DNA of 64,000 nucleotides from Paenibacillus sonchi (GCF_016772475.1 NZ_CP068595.1:7068001-7132000), one strand, 5' to 3'. Shown: positions 16,805 through 26,909, counted from the first letter of the stretch. The notes: generated from the letters alone by a model not told the origin. Made by a program: numbers and translations.

Positions 16805-17595
16805 TTATAGAACCCGGAACACCGGCGGGTCTGCAATAAAATGAACCGGCACACCGGGAAACTGCTCAGACAACAGCCCGGCCAGATGTTTCATACCGGG
16901 TGCTTCGCTTTCTGCATGGCCCAGCATGATCAGAGCCTTATTCCGGCCCTGACGGGCAGCGTCCCGTATGTACTCCGGTGTCTCCCATTCCGGTCCTTCC
17001 CCGGCGATGATGACATCCAGGGAATCTTGATCATACAAGGGGATTGCCGTGGAGCCGCCCCCTCTGTAGCCAACGAGTACCCCAACTCTTGCACAGGAAG
17101 CGGACAGATTTCCCGCAACCCGCACATAGGGAATGTGCAGCCGCCGTTTCAAATGCTCCGCGATTTCTTCAACCTTCATCTCAGGAAGGGTCAGAATGGA
17201 AACCGCCGGCCGGTGCTCGGCCACATATTCCTGCCAGCCTAACTCCCGGATAAGCCCGTCCACGATTCCATCCGGTGTGTAGCGGTGCAGATAATCATGG
17301 AAACGGTAAATCCCGAGGTCCGAGCCTGCGATCAGTTCCGCTTTTTGCTTATACACCGGGTCCTGCTCCAGCTCAGGCCCATGCTTCTGGTGGCTGTAAA
17401 ATACACCTTCGTGCGTGATAATCAGGTTTGCTCCAAGCGCTATGGCCTGTTCGATAACAGCCTGTGAGGCCGAAAAAGCCGTAACAACCCCCCGTACCGG
17501 GGTCTCCGGGACCCCGGCTCCAGCTTGTCCACGGTCTGTTCCGGCCCGGCGGTTCCTGCTGTCAGGTGACCGATGAGTTGTCCGAACGTAAGCAT
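16805..17595 (-). pseudogene. Nif3-like dinuclear metal-centre protein, frame broken near the N-terminus
   Basis: From ATG 17595 (AAGGAGG 8 bases upstream) the first frame gives MLTFGQLIGHLTAG and EQTVDKLEPG, the expected Nif3 start. It is then lost at the GGGG run near 17512-17515. The next frame continues with PETPVRGVVTAFSASQAVIEQA, the metal-ligand region LIITHEGVFYSH and a C-terminal ALIMLGHAESE. One added G restores about 263 residues. Nif3/DUF34 proteins form toroidal hexamers with a two-metal centre; their function is unsettled. It lies 79 bases downstream of the GH52 gene and may share its transcript. Confidence 0.8.
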
Positions 17596-17674
17596 GATCA
17601 TATCCTCCTTGTATGAACTGGATTTGAATCAATTTGAATGATGATTGTAATGGTGTTGAACGCTTGGGAGTGGC

Positions 17675-19906
17675 TCATACTGGGATTTCCTCCTTGATCT
17701 TGGTCAACGACCGGTTGCCTGTGCCTTCGAGCAGCCATAGGATGGCGGTAACTCCCCGCGGATAATATTTGCTTCCGCCGATAAGCCCGGATAGAATCTG
17801 ATCACTCCAGCACCAGTAGGACAGTTCGGGATGGAGCAGCCAGCGGACATGTGCGGCATCTGCAGCAAGTCCGGCTTCATCCCAGGGCAGCTGCAGAATC
17901 TCCCTGGCAATGAACTGGGACAGATAGATTTTGCTGAGCCAGGAGTTGTTGCTGGTAGATGACAGCTTCCAGCCTCCGTCCTCAAAGAGGCATACGCCCG
18001 GAACGAGCACATTTGCCAAATGTGTGTTCAGCGCGCTCAGATACCCGGCAAACCTGCCGTTGGGATCAAGCGCAGCTTCACAGCCGGTGAACAGCGGGAA
18101 CACAAGCCCTTCGATCGCCGGGATAATGCAGGACGCATTGTCTTCATTGATAATAGCCGGAATGTAGCCCTCACTGTTCAGCTTGGAGGCTATGGACGCG
18201 GCGCATTTCTCAGCCTGCTGTCCCGCCGCTGCCGAGAGCTCAGCCAGGTCTTCCTGCCTGAAAAATTTCTCCAAGGCCACATAAGCGGCCCAGCATTTTC
18301 CTGCCATGTAGATATTATTGCGCGACTGTCCCAGGGAAGTGTCCAGACTGTCGTACGTGGTAATTTCGGCACCGCCCTCAGTGCGGGTGCTGTCCAGCCC
18401 CATCAGACCATTGCGCAGATGGCTCTCAGGATGGTCGCGGTTCAGCATGCTGTCAAAGCAGGCGCGAAGCGTCGGCAGCATATGACCGATGAACTCCCGG
18501 TCCCGGGTCTGTTCGATATAGACCAGCGCCGAGCACAGCCAGTTAACCAGCTCTTCATGGCTCATATATGAAAAGCAATCATCCAGTCCTGCCATCTCAT
18601 AGGCGGAATACTGCGGCCGCGAGAACACATTGGCTACACCGACATCGTGGGTAAAGGTAATGCCCCCGGGGTATTCCTCCGTCCCGCCGGGAAATACGAC
18701 CTTGTCCTCGTAGCTATAGCGGTCCACGAACAATTCCAGTTCATTTCTCACGGTCCAGGGGTTCATCACCAGCTCAAAGAACAGCTGATCCGCCGTCAAA
18801 TCGAGCGTATTCATCATCCGGTATTCGCCTTCGTTCACAATCCAAAGGGGCTTGCCGTCAGCCTCCAGCAGCTGGGTGCTGCCATAATAGCTGTGAATCG
18901 CATGCGCCAGCATAAAGGACTGGTCCTCTGTAAGGCGGGCAGATTCGATCCAGGCATTGCCGGCTGCGCAGGAACCGGTCAGCTCGTCAAAGTGCTCCAA
19001 GGCATAACCTGCAACGGCTTCGATGTTTTTAAAATAGCGGGTATACGCATAGCTGGCATCTATACCTGCCGTAACCAGCCCGCCACGGTAAAAGCAGATG
19101 CCGAAGCGGTAGGTCCGCTTTTCTCCTGGAGGAACCTCCATCATAATGGCTCCTGTTCCCCCCAGCCCAAAAGCAAGATTATGCTCCAGCTTGGATTCAA
19201 GAATCTTCTCCATGGTGAAGCCGAGGGCGGTTTGCACCCCTTCGTCTTTACAGGCTATAGCCGTCAGCCGGCCTTGTCCGACGCCTTCAAATTCACCGTT
19301 GCTGGTATCCCGGAGCCTGCGCATGGAGCTGTAGGCATCGCCGCCTTCGTAGCCGAAGAAGCCTTTTCTCGTAAAGGTGCCCTGGGTATTATCCAGTGTC
19401 AATTCAGCGAATACGGCCGGCAGAATGGCGGCCTTCAGTTCCTCTTCATCCGCAGTTGCCGGATCGGGAACGGAACGCACAGGCGAGTAGATGGTAAACG
19501 TCAGATCCCCCGCATTCCAGGTATCCGTTGCCGGACGGAGGGTTCTGGTAATCTTCCCGTCTTCATATGCCTGCAAAACAATCCGGGAAGGCTGATACCA
19601 GCCGCTTGGCTTATCCCTGTCGTTTCCGCCCGGCGAAGCCGGGAACACCTCCTGCAATTCCTTGGCGGTTTCGTCCGCTTTTTCTATATCATATCTGGCG
19701 CCTGTATCTTCCACACGCTCGAAAAAGGGCAGCACGTCATACGTTTCGCCATCTCCAGACTGGAAGCCAACATACACATTCTGGTCCGCCGGCTTGCCCA
19801 GCTCCAGTCCAAGCCCCCCATTTTTTCCTTTGAAGCCCAATGTGAAGCTGGCAAAGGCCCCGATAGGTGAGTGTTGAACATTATAGAATAAATTGGTTTT
19901 TGTCAT
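17675..19906 (-). CDS. GH52 beta-xylosidase
   Basis: 743 residues from ATG 19906, where AGGAG lies 6 bases upstream; an ATG at 19981 would add 25 polar residues with no ribosome site. NLFYNVQHSPIGAFASFTLGF at the start, WIVNEGEYRMMNTLDL (nucleophile Glu region) and GLMGLDSTRTEGGAEITTYD (acid Asp region) match characterised Geobacillus GH52 enzymes closely. GH52 enzymes are retaining exo-beta-xylosidases acting on xylo-oligosaccharides. There is no signal peptide, so it is cytoplasmic. The divergent AraC gene 207 bases away is the likely activator, and GH43, xylonate dehydratase and an oligosaccharide importer lie nearby. Confidence 0.95.
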   Translation of the reverse strand: MTKTNLFYNVQHSPIGAFASFTLGFKGKNGGLGLELGKPADQNVYVGFQSGDGETYDVLPFFERVEDTGARYDIEKADETAKELQEVFPASPGGNDRDKPSGWYQPSRIVLQAYEDGKITRTLRPATDTWNAGDLTFTIYSPVRSVPDPATADEEELKAAILPAVFAELTLDNTQGTFTRKGFFGYEGGDAYSSMRRLRDTSNGEFEGVGQGRLTAIACKDEGVQTALGFTMEKILESKLEHNLAFGLGGTGAIMMEVPPGEKRTYRFGICFYRGGLVTAGIDASYAYTRYFKNIEAVAGYALEHFDELTGSCAAGNAWIESARLTEDQSFMLAHAIHSYYGSTQLLEADGKPLWIVNEGEYRMMNTLDLTADQLFFELVMNPWTVRNELELFVDRYSYEDKVVFPGGTEEYPGGITFTHDVGVANVFSRPQYSAYEMAGLDDCFSYMSHEELVNWLCSALVYIEQTRDREFIGHMLPTLRACFDSMLNRDHPESHLRNGLMGLDSTRTEGGAEITTYDSLDTSLGQSRNNIYMAGKCWAAYVALEKFFRQEDLAELSAAAGQQAEKCAASIASKLNSEGYIPAIINEDNASCIIPAIEGLVFPLFTGCEAALDPNGRFAGYLSALNTHLANVLVPGVCLFEDGGWKLSSTSNNSWLSKIYLSQFIAREILQLPWDEAGLAADAAHVRWLLHPELSYWCWSDQILSGLIGGSKYYPRGVTAILWLLEGTGNRSLTKIKEEIPV

Positions 19907-20113
19907 AAAGACTCCTCTCTGGAACTTCGGCTTGGGTTTCTTGGTTTCTTGGGTTACTTCACTTCCTTTGTTCATGTTCATCCTAACATGGCCTTCAGGG
20001 TGCGAACATTGTCAAATCAAGCAGATATTTACCCAAATCAAGCTGAATCCTGCTATAGTGTTAGAAAGGATATATTTTAGATTGAATGCAACTATTTCAA
20101 AAGGAGAGTCTGT

Positions 20114-21018
20114 ATGGTATCAGCCTTTATACCGCCTGTCCACGGCCACAGCATCAGCGAGACGATCATCCCCGATGTGAAAACAACACTGAACTTATTC
20201 GGCATGCATCTGCGGAAGGTGCGCGGAGAATGGGAGTATCCCGTTCACGCCCATCCGCAATACGAATTTAATTATGTGCTTGAGGGCGAGCAGCAGCTTG
20301 TCGTCAATAACCGCAGCTATATGCAGAAGGCCGGAGATCTGGTCTTGTTAAGACCAGGCGATTCCCACTCCAGCAAAAGCGGCAACGGCAAACCCTTCAC
20401 TTATTTCTGCATTCATTTTGACATCGATGACAAGATTCTGATCTCACTGCTCAGCCGCCTGAATCATGTTCTCTTCGAATCCGGCAGCACCATTACCCAT
20501 AAATTAGGCCCTGTCTTCACCAGGCTGGTGGAGATTTCAAGCACCATCTCTGGAGATATCACCATGTCGCAGCGGATGAGGCTGCAGTCTACGGTGTTTG
20601 AGCTGTTCGGGCAGCTGTGGGAAGCCTTTTCCATCGAGGCGAATTTACCCACAACGGGCACCTACGAAAAGGTAGAGCTTGCCCACCAGATCCGCAGCCG
20701 CCTGCAGGGGCTGGTCTTTCAGCAATTTCAAATGGAGCTGCCCTACGACAGCCATTATGGCATTGATGATATTGCCGCAGAGCTGGGCATCAGCGCTTCC
20801 CACTGCTACCGTGTGTTCCGGCAGGTATTCGGGGTATCGCCCGGGAATTTCTGTCCGAACAGATGCTTCATGAGGCAAAGGTTCTGCTGGAGGATTCAAG
20901 CCTGTCCGTGAGCCAGATCTCAAGCCTGCTGGGCTACCGCGATATCGCCCACTTCAGCCGCCAGTTCAAACGCTGGTACGGGAAATCACCGCGTGAGTAC
21001 AGGGAAGCGGATAAATAA
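20114..21018 (+). pseudogene. AraC-family regulator with cupin sensor, frame broken in the DNA-binding domain
   Basis: From ATG 20114 (AGGAG 7 bases upstream) an N-terminal cupin domain is seen (HAHPQYEFNYVLEGEQQLVVN, GDLVLLRPGDSHSSKS), then the first helix-turn-helix (IAAELGISASHCYRVFRQVFG). The frame is lost at 20840-20845 (CCCGGG). One added base restores EFLSEQMLHEAKVLLEDSS and the second helix-turn-helix SQISSLLGYRDIAHFSRQFKRWYG, ending at a TAA at 21018; about 301 residues. It is divergent from the GH52 xylosidase gene and probably controls it in response to a sugar. Confidence 0.82.
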
Positions 21019-21058
21019 AAACGGACCCGCCCTTGGGAAAGGCGGTATCCGTTTTCGC
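21014..21058. terminator. Bidirectional terminator between araC and GH43
   Basis: AAAAACGGA...CGCC and GGCG...TCCGTTTT form a hairpin flanked by A5 and T4. The two genes converge on it, and it overlaps both stop-codon regions, so it can serve both strands. Confidence 0.8.
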
Positions 21059-22645
21059 TTACCTCGAATGCTCCTTATACTCAAAATAATCAAAATCTGC
21101 AGCCTGAAAGGTACCGCTGAGGTCCTGGACACACATCCCGATAAAGGTTCCCGTAAACCTGATGTACGCCGGGAAATCATCGGATAGATGATAAATATCC
21201 AGGCTGGGGCCAATCTTGTCCCAGAGGGTATTGCCAACGCTGTAATAAAATTGCGCCGACTCCCGCTCGATCAACACCTTCAGCCGGCAGCTTGCACCAG
21301 GCGGCAGAGGAGCCTGAGCACATATAGAATCCTCGTATACGCCGTCCACGGACCGGACTATCCCCAGGCACTTGCCCAGCACTTCATCATGAGTGATCCG
21401 CAAGTATACATAATCCTTCGTATCATAATAGACAATCAGCCCGGCCATCTGCTGAAAATGCTCCGGCTCAAACTCAAGCTCTGTTTCAGCACTGCAGCAA
21501 AAAGCCTGCTGGCGCAGGGCAACCAGACTCTGGCGGTGCAGGGAGCTCATCGATTCTCTTCCTTTCAGGCGCAGGAACCCTTGCCGTTCCTTCAGCGAGA
21601 GCCAGGATTCATCGGCAGGAACACGCAGGGTGCTCCAGCGCACATCCAGCTCCCGCGCGTCAAAATCATCCCTCTCCGCAGCTGCCGGAAAGGGGTGAGC
21701 CGGAATATCCGGGCCTTCGACAGTAACGGAAGGCCGGTTTGTTCCATCCGCAAGGGCCAGCCATGCATCCTCTGTAAACTCGCAGCGCTGTATCGCAGTC
21801 TCCCGGCCCAAATTGCAGTACTTCTCCTTCACCGGCCGGCCGCATAAGTGAACCATATACCACTCATCCGTATGCGTGTGGACCAGACAGCCATGCCCCG
21901 CCTTTTGCAGCTCCAGCCCGCTGTTGCCGGCGGAAGTCAACACCGGATGAAGGGGGGCGGTTTCATAGGGACCTTCAATATTTCTTGAGCGGGCGACGGT
22001 CACTGCATGGTTGTACTGCGTGCCGCCTTCAGCCGTAATGAGGTAATACCAGCCGTCTTTCCGGTACAGATGCGGGCCTTCCGTCAGCCCCAGCGCGGTC
22101 CCTTTATAGATAGGAAACACCGGACCGATCAGCCGTTCCAGCTCTGCCGAATACTCCTGCAGAACAATTCCGGCGAAGCTGTTCTTGTCCGTCCGGTGAT
22201 CCCAGCGCATATTGACCAGCCATTTGCGCCCGTCCGGATCATGGAACAGGGACGGATCGAAACCGCTGCTGTTCAGATAAACCGGCTCAGACCAGGGGCC
22301 TTCAATATTCCGGGCGGTGACCAGGTAATTGGGGGTATCCTTGAACGCCCCCTGCCTGCTTTTTACATCGGTATAAATCAGATAAAAGATTTCATTGTCG
22401 TAGCTGAGACACGGCGCCCACACCCCGCCGGAGTCCAGATCCCCTTCCATATCAAGCTGTGATTTGCGTGTAAGCGCATGCGTCAGCAGCCGCCAATGGA
22501 CAAGATCACGGGAATGATGGATACGGACGCCGGGAAACCATTCAAAAGTAGATGTAGCAATATAATAATCTTCTCCTGCCCTGCAGATGGACGGGTCCGG
22601 ATGAAAGCCGCGGAGAATCGGATTCTGAATTAGACTTCTGCTCAT
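21059..22645 (-). CDS. GH43 beta-xylosidase / alpha-L-arabinofuranosidase
   Basis: 528 residues from ATG 22645, which overlaps the dehydratase stop by one base; GGTGG precedes it. The five-bladed propeller carries the catalytic base in FHPDPSI (Asp near residue 15), the pKa-modulating Asp in SGFDPSLFHDPDG and the acid Glu in LTEGPHLYRKDGWYYLI. A C-terminal beta-sandwich domain (residues 330-528) is typical of XynB-type GH43 enzymes. No signal peptide is present, so it is intracellular. Translational coupling to D-xylonate dehydratase and proximity to GH52 argue for xylan-derived oligosaccharides; arabinosidase activity cannot be excluded. Confidence 0.92.
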   Translation of the reverse strand: MSRSLIQNPILRGFHPDPSICRAGEDYYIATSTFEWFPGVRIHHSRDLVHWRLLTHALTRKSQLDMEGDLDSGGVWAPCLSYDNEIFYLIYTDVKSRQGAFKDTPNYLVTARNIEGPWSEPVYLNSSGFDPSLFHDPDGRKWLVNMRWDHRTDKNSFAGIVLQEYSAELERLIGPVFPIYKGTALGLTEGPHLYRKDGWYYLITAEGGTQYNHAVTVARSRNIEGPYETAPLHPVLTSAGNSGLELQKAGHGCLVHTHTDEWYMVHLCGRPVKEKYCNLGRETAIQRCEFTEDAWLALADGTNRPSVTVEGPDIPAHPFPAAAERDDFDARELDVRWSTLRVPADESWLSLKERQGFLRLKGRESMSSLHRQSLVALRQQAFCCSAETELEFEPEHFQQMAGLIVYYDTKDYVYLRITHDEVLGKCLGIVRSVDGVYEDSICAQAPLPPGASCRLKVLIERESAQFYYSVGNTLWDKIGPSLDIYHLSDDFPAYIRFTGTFIGMCVQDLSGTFQAADFDYFEYKEHSR

Positions 22646-24621
22646 TAGTTCCACCCCAATGCTTGCCGGCCCGCTTCGAGTGCGGCAATGATTTTATCGG
22701 TATCATAGACACAGCCTTGCCAGGTCCCGCCGCTTACGGCCTGCAATGCTGCCCACAGTCTGGTATCATCCGGCAGTCCCGGATCAACAGCCAGGAACGG
22801 GTGAGCGGTCCGGGCGGCCAGAATGTCCACCCCTGCTTCAGGCGAGCCGGGCTGTTCGCCGTCACCAACCAGATTTACACTCCCTTCAAGCTTGACCGTA
22901 TCGACAATGACCTCTACCCAGTCCCCATCCCGGAGTCTGCCAAGCGGCCCTCCCGCCAGCGCTTCCGGACCGATATGCCCGATGCAGGCCCCCGTGGACA
23001 CACCGGAAAAACGGGCGTCGGTAATGAGCGTAACGTACTTGCCAAAGGGCAGATGCTTCAGCGCGGAGGTCAATTGATACGTCTCTTCCATTCCGGTTCC
23101 ACTGGGACCGCGGCCGATGACCGCAAGAATATCTCCCGCCCGGATAAGTCCGTCCTTGATGCTGCGGATCGCGTCCTTTTCTGCGGTAAAAACCTTAACT
23201 CTTCCCACATGCCGGTAGACGCCTTCACTGTCCAGAACCGAAGGATCTATGGCTGCCGATTTGATGACCGAGCCTTCCGGAGCCAGATTGCCGGTGGGGA
23301 AGGTCATTGTGGAAGCAAGCCCCTGCCGCTTTGCCTCCCGGGGACTCATAATGACGGCATCCGGATCAATGCCATCCGCCTCACGCAGGCGGCTTCGCAT
23401 ATCCTGCCTTCTCTGCGAGGTTTCCCACCAGTCCAGGTTGTCTCCAAGCGTCCTGCCTGTTACCGTCCGCACCGAATCGTCAATCAGTCCCAACCGGCGC
23501 AGATGCAGCATCACTTCAGGAACACCTCCAGCAAGAAATACCCGGATCGTCGGATGTGGAACAGGACCGTTTGGCAGCACGCTGACCAGGCGCGGTACCC
23601 TGCGATTGACGGCATTCCAGTCCTGGACGGTTGGAATGCGCAGGCCGGCGGCATGGGCAATGGCAGGCAAATGGAGCAGCAGATTCGTGGACCCTCCAAA
23701 CGCCGCATGAACTACCATCGCATTCATGATTGCCTGGTTGGTCAGAATATCCTTCATGCCCATTCCGCTATGCTCCATATGCAGCAGCGCGCGGGCAGAC
23801 TGGCGCCCCATGTTCTTCCATACAGGCTGTCCCGAAGGGGCCAGAGCGGAATGGGGAACCGACATGCCAAGCGCCTCGGCAACCACCTGGGCCGTCGCGG
23901 CGGTCCCCAGGAATTGGCAGCCGCCGCCGGGAGTTGCGCAGGCCCGGCATCCGAGGTCTGCCGCTTCTTCCAGAGTCAGCTCACCATTGCTGAATCTGGC
24001 CCCGATGCTCTGCACTTTACCGGCGTCCTCCCCATGAACAGGGGGCAGAGAGACTCCGCCCGGCACAATAATCCCCGGCAGGTCCCGCATGCCAGCCAGC
24101 GCCACCATCATTGCAGGCAGCCCTTTATCACAGGCGGCTACACCGAGCACCCCTTTGCGCGTAGGCAACGAACGGATTAAGCGGCGCAGCACCATGGCCG
24201 CATCGTTGCGGTACGGCAGGGAATCGAACATGCCCGCTGTTCCCTGGGAGCGCCCGTCGCAGGGATCGCTGACATAACCCGCAAACGGAATTCCCTGCTG
24301 TTCAGTAATTTCCTGCGCGACTTCCTCCATCATCAGCCCAATTTCCCAATGGCCGGTATGGTAGCCAAGGGCAAGCGGACTGCCGTCCTCGCGCCGTATT
24401 CCCCCCATTGTACCCAGGATGAGATATTGCGGCCTGTTCAGGAGCAGCGGATTCCAGCCCATTCCCGAATTTTGCGTCATCCCGAATATTTCACCGCTTG
24501 GGGCACTCCGCAGCATTTCACCTGTAATAGGCAGCCTGCCTGCAGGGCCTGCCGCAGCAGTATGTACTGAAGCTGACTGTCCGGGAGCTTCCCGCATGAT
24601 TTCTTGCAAGCTTATTTCCAC
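22645..24621 (-). CDS. yjhG: D-xylonate dehydratase (YjhG/YagF type, IlvD/Edd family)
   Basis: 658 residues. IlvD/Edd fold with probable cluster or metal ligands in [17 protein letters not shown] and [27 protein letters not shown] near residue 85 and the 650-plus length match the YjhG/YagF branch rather than IlvD (about 560). The reaction is dehydration of a pentonate, typically D-xylonate, to 2-keto-3-deoxy-xylonate. The divergent aldolase gene at 25582 would cleave that product, completing the lower non-phosphorylative (Dahms) route. The gene follows iclR by 47 bases and is coupled to GH43. No pentose dehydrogenase or lactonase is in the window. Confidence 0.88.
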   Translation of the reverse strand: MEISLQEIMREAPGQSASVHTAAAGPAGRLPITGEMLRSAPSGEIFGMTQNSGMGWNPLLLNRPQYLILGTMGGIRREDGSPLALGYHTGHWEIGLMMEEVAQEITEQQGIPFAGYVSDPCDGRSQGTAGMFDSLPYRNDAAMVLRRLIRSLPTRKGVLGVAACDKGLPAMMVALAGMRDLPGIIVPGGVSLPPVHGEDAGKVQSIGARFSNGELTLEEAADLGCRACATPGGGCQFLGTAATAQVVAEALGMSVPHSALAPSGQPVWKNMGRQSARALLHMEHSGMGMKDILTNQAIMNAMVVHAAFGGSTNLLLHLPAIAHAAGLRIPTVQDWNAVNRRVPRLVSVLPNGPVPHPTIRVFLAGGVPEVMLHLRRLGLIDDSVRTVTGRTLGDNLDWWETSQRRQDMRSRLREADGIDPDAVIMSPREAKRQGLASTMTFPTGNLAPEGSVIKSAAIDPSVLDSEGVYRHVGRVKVFTAEKDAIRSIKDGLIRAGDILAVIGRGPSGTGMEETYQLTSALKHLPFGKYVTLITDARFSGVSTGACIGHIGPEALAGGPLGRLRDGDWVEVIVDTVKLEGSVNLVGDGEQPGSPEAGVDILAARTAHPFLAVDPGLPDDTRLWAALQAVSGGTWQGCVYDTDKIIAALEAGRQALGWN

Positions 24622-24668
24622 TTTTGGACCCCTCTTTCTTCATGTAATCAAGCGCAAGCGGCAGAGAA

Positions 24669-25436
24669 TTAAGCCAAGGACAGCTTCTTCCCAAGCAAGA
24701 TTACTTCTTGAATCGCCGCTTCCTGCTTGTTAAGGTAGGCATGCCGCAGCATGGAGGTACTCACTGCCGCAACCGCATTCCCGGAAGCATCAAGGACCGG
24801 TGCGGCGACACAGCAGATTCCTTGAATAATCTCCTCCTGATCCACCGAATATCCGCTGCTGCGGATTTCCGCCAATGTTGCCGTGAATTCATTCCAGTCT
24901 GTTAGCGTATGTGAAGTTGCCGGAGTTAAAATTCTGTCCGGGTACCTCCGGTCCAGCTCATCCGGCGGGAGCAGCGCGAGCATCATCTTTCCCATCGCTG
25001 TCGCATGAGCCGGAAACCGCATCCCCGGGCTGGACTCCAGCTTCACCAGCGATGGCCCTTCCAGCTTGGCCAGATAGATAATTTCACTCCGGTCCAGCAC
25101 CGATAGCTGAAAGGTTTCGCCAACGGCCTTAATACTCTCTGCAGAAGCCTTGAGAAAATGTTCCACCAGATTGTAGTTCTGCTTGTGCGACTCATTGAAC
25201 ACCTTATTGAGATAAGCCACCCCTGCCCCAAGCGCATAGGCTTCCTTCTCATCCTTCGTCACCCAGTTCAAGGCTTCCATCGTCCGCAGCAGGGAGAACA
25301 TCGAGCTTTTGTTGATGCCGGTTGCATCACACAGATCGGTCATTTTATACTCCCCGGGCTTCCGGGAAATCGCCGCCAGAATCAAATCAGCCCGTTCCAG
25401 GGCGGGAACCCAATATTTACGGTCCAATCCCTCCAT
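24669..25436 (-). CDS. IclR-family transcriptional regulator
   Basis: 255 residues. The N-terminal winged helix has ALERADLILAAISRKPGEYKMTDLCDATGINKSSMFSLLRTME; the C-terminal IclR effector domain has SSPGMRFPAHATAMGKMMLA and GICCVAAPVLDASGNAVAAVS. It leads the yjhG-GH43 transcription unit and diverges from the aldolase. A 26-bp palindrome in the shared promoter region is its probable operator. By analogy with YagI/YjhI it likely responds to a pentonate or keto-deoxy acid; that ligand is inferred. Confidence 0.92.
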   Translation of the reverse strand: MEGLDRKYWVPALERADLILAAISRKPGEYKMTDLCDATGINKSSMFSLLRTMEALNWVTKDEKEAYALGAGVAYLNKVFNESHKQNYNLVEHFLKASAESIKAVGETFQLSVLDRSEIIYLAKLEGPSLVKLESSPGMRFPAHATAMGKMMLALLPPDELDRRYPDRILTPATSHTLTDWNEFTATLAEIRSSGYSVDQEEIIQGICCVAAPVLDASGNAVAAVSTSMLRHAYLNKQEAAIQEVILLGKKLSLA

Positions 25437-25488
25437 CCCCTTTCTTAAAGATTATTAACAGTGTCTGCCTCTTTGAGGTTGATCAGAT

Positions 25489-25514
25489 AAACAATGTTTG
25501 GCAAAACATTGTTT
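25489..25514. promoter_or_regulatory. Candidate IclR operator
   Basis: Perfect inverted repeat AAACAATGTTT - GGCA - AAACATTGTTT (11-bp arms) between iclR and the aldolase gene. It overlaps the first two bases of the aldolase -35 box, which fits repression. Confidence 0.7.
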
Positions 25515-25541
25515 GATAAACTCCCTCGAGTTCAATATAAT
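25513..25541 (+). promoter_or_regulatory. Sigma-A promoter of the aldolase gene
   Basis: -35 TTGATA (25513-25518), 17-base spacer, -10 TATAAT (25536-25541), 40 bases before the aldolase ATG. The -35 abuts the palindromic operator. Confidence 0.75.
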
Positions 25542-25581
25542 AATCTTATGTTTATAATATCAAACTTGGAGGCGAAAACAA

Positions 25582-26496
25582 ATGAATATTATTCATCCAA
25601 ATGCAGGCATTATCCCCCCTGTTCCCACCATTCTGAATGAACAGCAGAAATTCGACCGCGGCGGAATGCAGCTTCTAATCGACAGCCTGATAGACAAAGG
25701 TGTTCATGGCCTGTTCTTCCTGGGAACTGCCGGGGAGTTCAATCAGTTCGACGCGGGGGAACGGGAAGAAATTGCAGAGTTCTGCATTAATTATACAGAC
25801 GGGCGCCTCCCGGTCTGGATTGGAACAGGCAGCAATACAACCTCCGAAGCGCTGCGCCTCACCCGGCATGCTGCCCGCAGCGGGGCCACTGGTGTCGTTG
25901 TCATCAACCCTTACTACTGCAAGCTAAGCGAGGACAGCCTGTTCACGCATTATGCCGCCATTGCCGAAGCAGCAGAGCTTCCTCTGATGCTGTACAATTT
26001 CCCGGCGCTTACCGGCCAGGATTTGAGTCCCGCCTTTGTCAGACGCCTTGCGGCGCGCTACTCCCGGGTGGTTGGCATCAAGGAAACGGTAGACCAGCTA
26101 AGCCATATCCGCCAGATGATTCTGCAGGTCAAAGAAGTGAACCCGGCGTTCGCCGTGTTCTGCGGCTTTGATGAATATTTGCTGCCAACCCTTGCCGCAG
26201 GCGGAGCCGGAGCCATCGCAGCCAGTGCTAATTTTGCCCCGCAGCTGATGCTTGGCTTATACAGCAGCTTTCAGAAAAATCAATTCTCAGAGGTGCTTGA
26301 ATATCACCGGAAGCTGATTCAAATTCCGCCGCTGTATGCGCTGGATGATCCCTTCATTCCCGCCATCAAGGAAGCGGTCCGTTTGGCCGGTGTTCCCGTT
26401 CCTGCCTTCAGCCATTCCCCGGCAAATCCCTGGAACAGCGGGAAGGAGCAGCAGTTGAAACAAATATTCAGCAATGCGGGGATTCCCTTTGCATAA
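25582..26496 (+). CDS. 2-keto-3-deoxy-acid aldolase, DHDPS family (YagE/YjhH type)
   Basis: 304 residues, (beta/alpha)8 barrel of the DapA/NanA superfamily. GTAGEFNQFDAGERE carries the keto-acid-binding motif, LMLYNFPALTG the conserved Tyr (near residue 140) and VVGIKET the Schiff-base Lys (near 168). In YagE/YjhH such enzymes cleave 2-keto-3-deoxy-xylonate or -arabinonate to pyruvate and glycolaldehyde. The divergent neighbour is pentonate dehydratase, which supports that substrate. The gene starts 40 bases after a strong promoter, with TTGGAGG at the ribosome site, and ends before a strong terminator. Confidence 0.88.
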   Translation: MNIIHPNAGIIPPVPTILNEQQKFDRGGMQLLIDSLIDKGVHGLFFLGTAGEFNQFDAGEREEIAEFCINYTDGRLPVWIGTGSNTTSEALRLTRHAARSGATGVVVINPYYCKLSEDSLFTHYAAIAEAAELPLMLYNFPALTGQDLSPAFVRRLAARYSRVVGIKETVDQLSHIRQMILQVKEVNPAFAVFCGFDEYLLPTLAAGGAGAIAASANFAPQLMLGLYSSFQKNQFSEVLEYHRKLIQIPPLYALDDPFIPAIKEAVRLAGVPVPAFSHSPANPWNSGKEQQLKQIFSNAGIPFA

Positions 26497-26519
26497 TGAC
26501 AACCGCATTCGTTCCCGGA

Positions 26520-26566
26520 ACAAAACGGCTACTCCGTCCATCCCTGGACAGTATAGCCGTTTTTAA
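26520..26566 (+). terminator. Rho-independent terminator after the aldolase gene
   Basis: AAAACGGCTA and TAGCCGTTTT form a 10-bp stem with an inner GTCC/GGAC pairing, followed by T5. It lies about 25 bases after the aldolase stop codon. Confidence 0.85.
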
Positions 26567-26569
26567 TTT

Positions 26570-26755
26570 GTGGTTTAAAAAGTATACCTAATTTGTCCCA
26601 TCCTGCTTCCCTGCAAATGCTAGTTGGAAAAAGGATAACTATTTCGGCCGATTTGCCCGCTTACAGGTAAAATCAACTAAATTAAAGTCTACTTTTTCCC
26701 ACTATTCCCTTCTGTTGAACACTTTTGAGCCGATTTAAATGGACTATTTCCACTT
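26570..26755. repeat. Four-arm dispersed intergenic repeat, copy B
   Basis: 186 bp. Forward arms 26570-26594 (degenerate) and 26621-26644 (AGTTGGAAAAAGGATAACTA); inverted arms 26680-26704 (TCTACTTTTTCCCACTA) and 26732-26755 (GGACTATTTCCACTT). Same F-F-R-R order and about 51-base arm spacing as the other copies. It lies just past the aldolase terminator. The rest of this 413-base gap holds only the cre site and leader of the next gene. Confidence 0.8.
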
Positions 26756-26868
26756 CGCTCCCCTTCAGCTCCCCGCCCTCACCCCGCTTTATGAAAAGTA
26801 TCCAATCAAAGACAATAAATGCATAAATGATTGCATATATTAGCTTCGCAATTAACGGTATACTCTCA

Positions 26869-26882
26869 TGTAAGCGTTATCA
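26869..26882 (+). promoter_or_regulatory. CcpA (cre) site before the sensor kinase gene
   Basis: TGTAAGCGTTATCA matches the cre consensus TGWAANCGNTNWCA at every position. It lies 27 bases before the kinase start codon, suggesting catabolite repression of the two-component system that controls the downstream importer. Confidence 0.65.
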
Positions 26883-26909
26883 ACAAAAAGAATGGAGGCG
26901 TTTATATTC

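Noticed and set aside
18647..19870. 407-codon plus-strand frame
   Set aside because: It is antisense to the GH52 xylosidase, a full-length, highly recognisable enzyme. High-GC codon usage creates such mirror frames.
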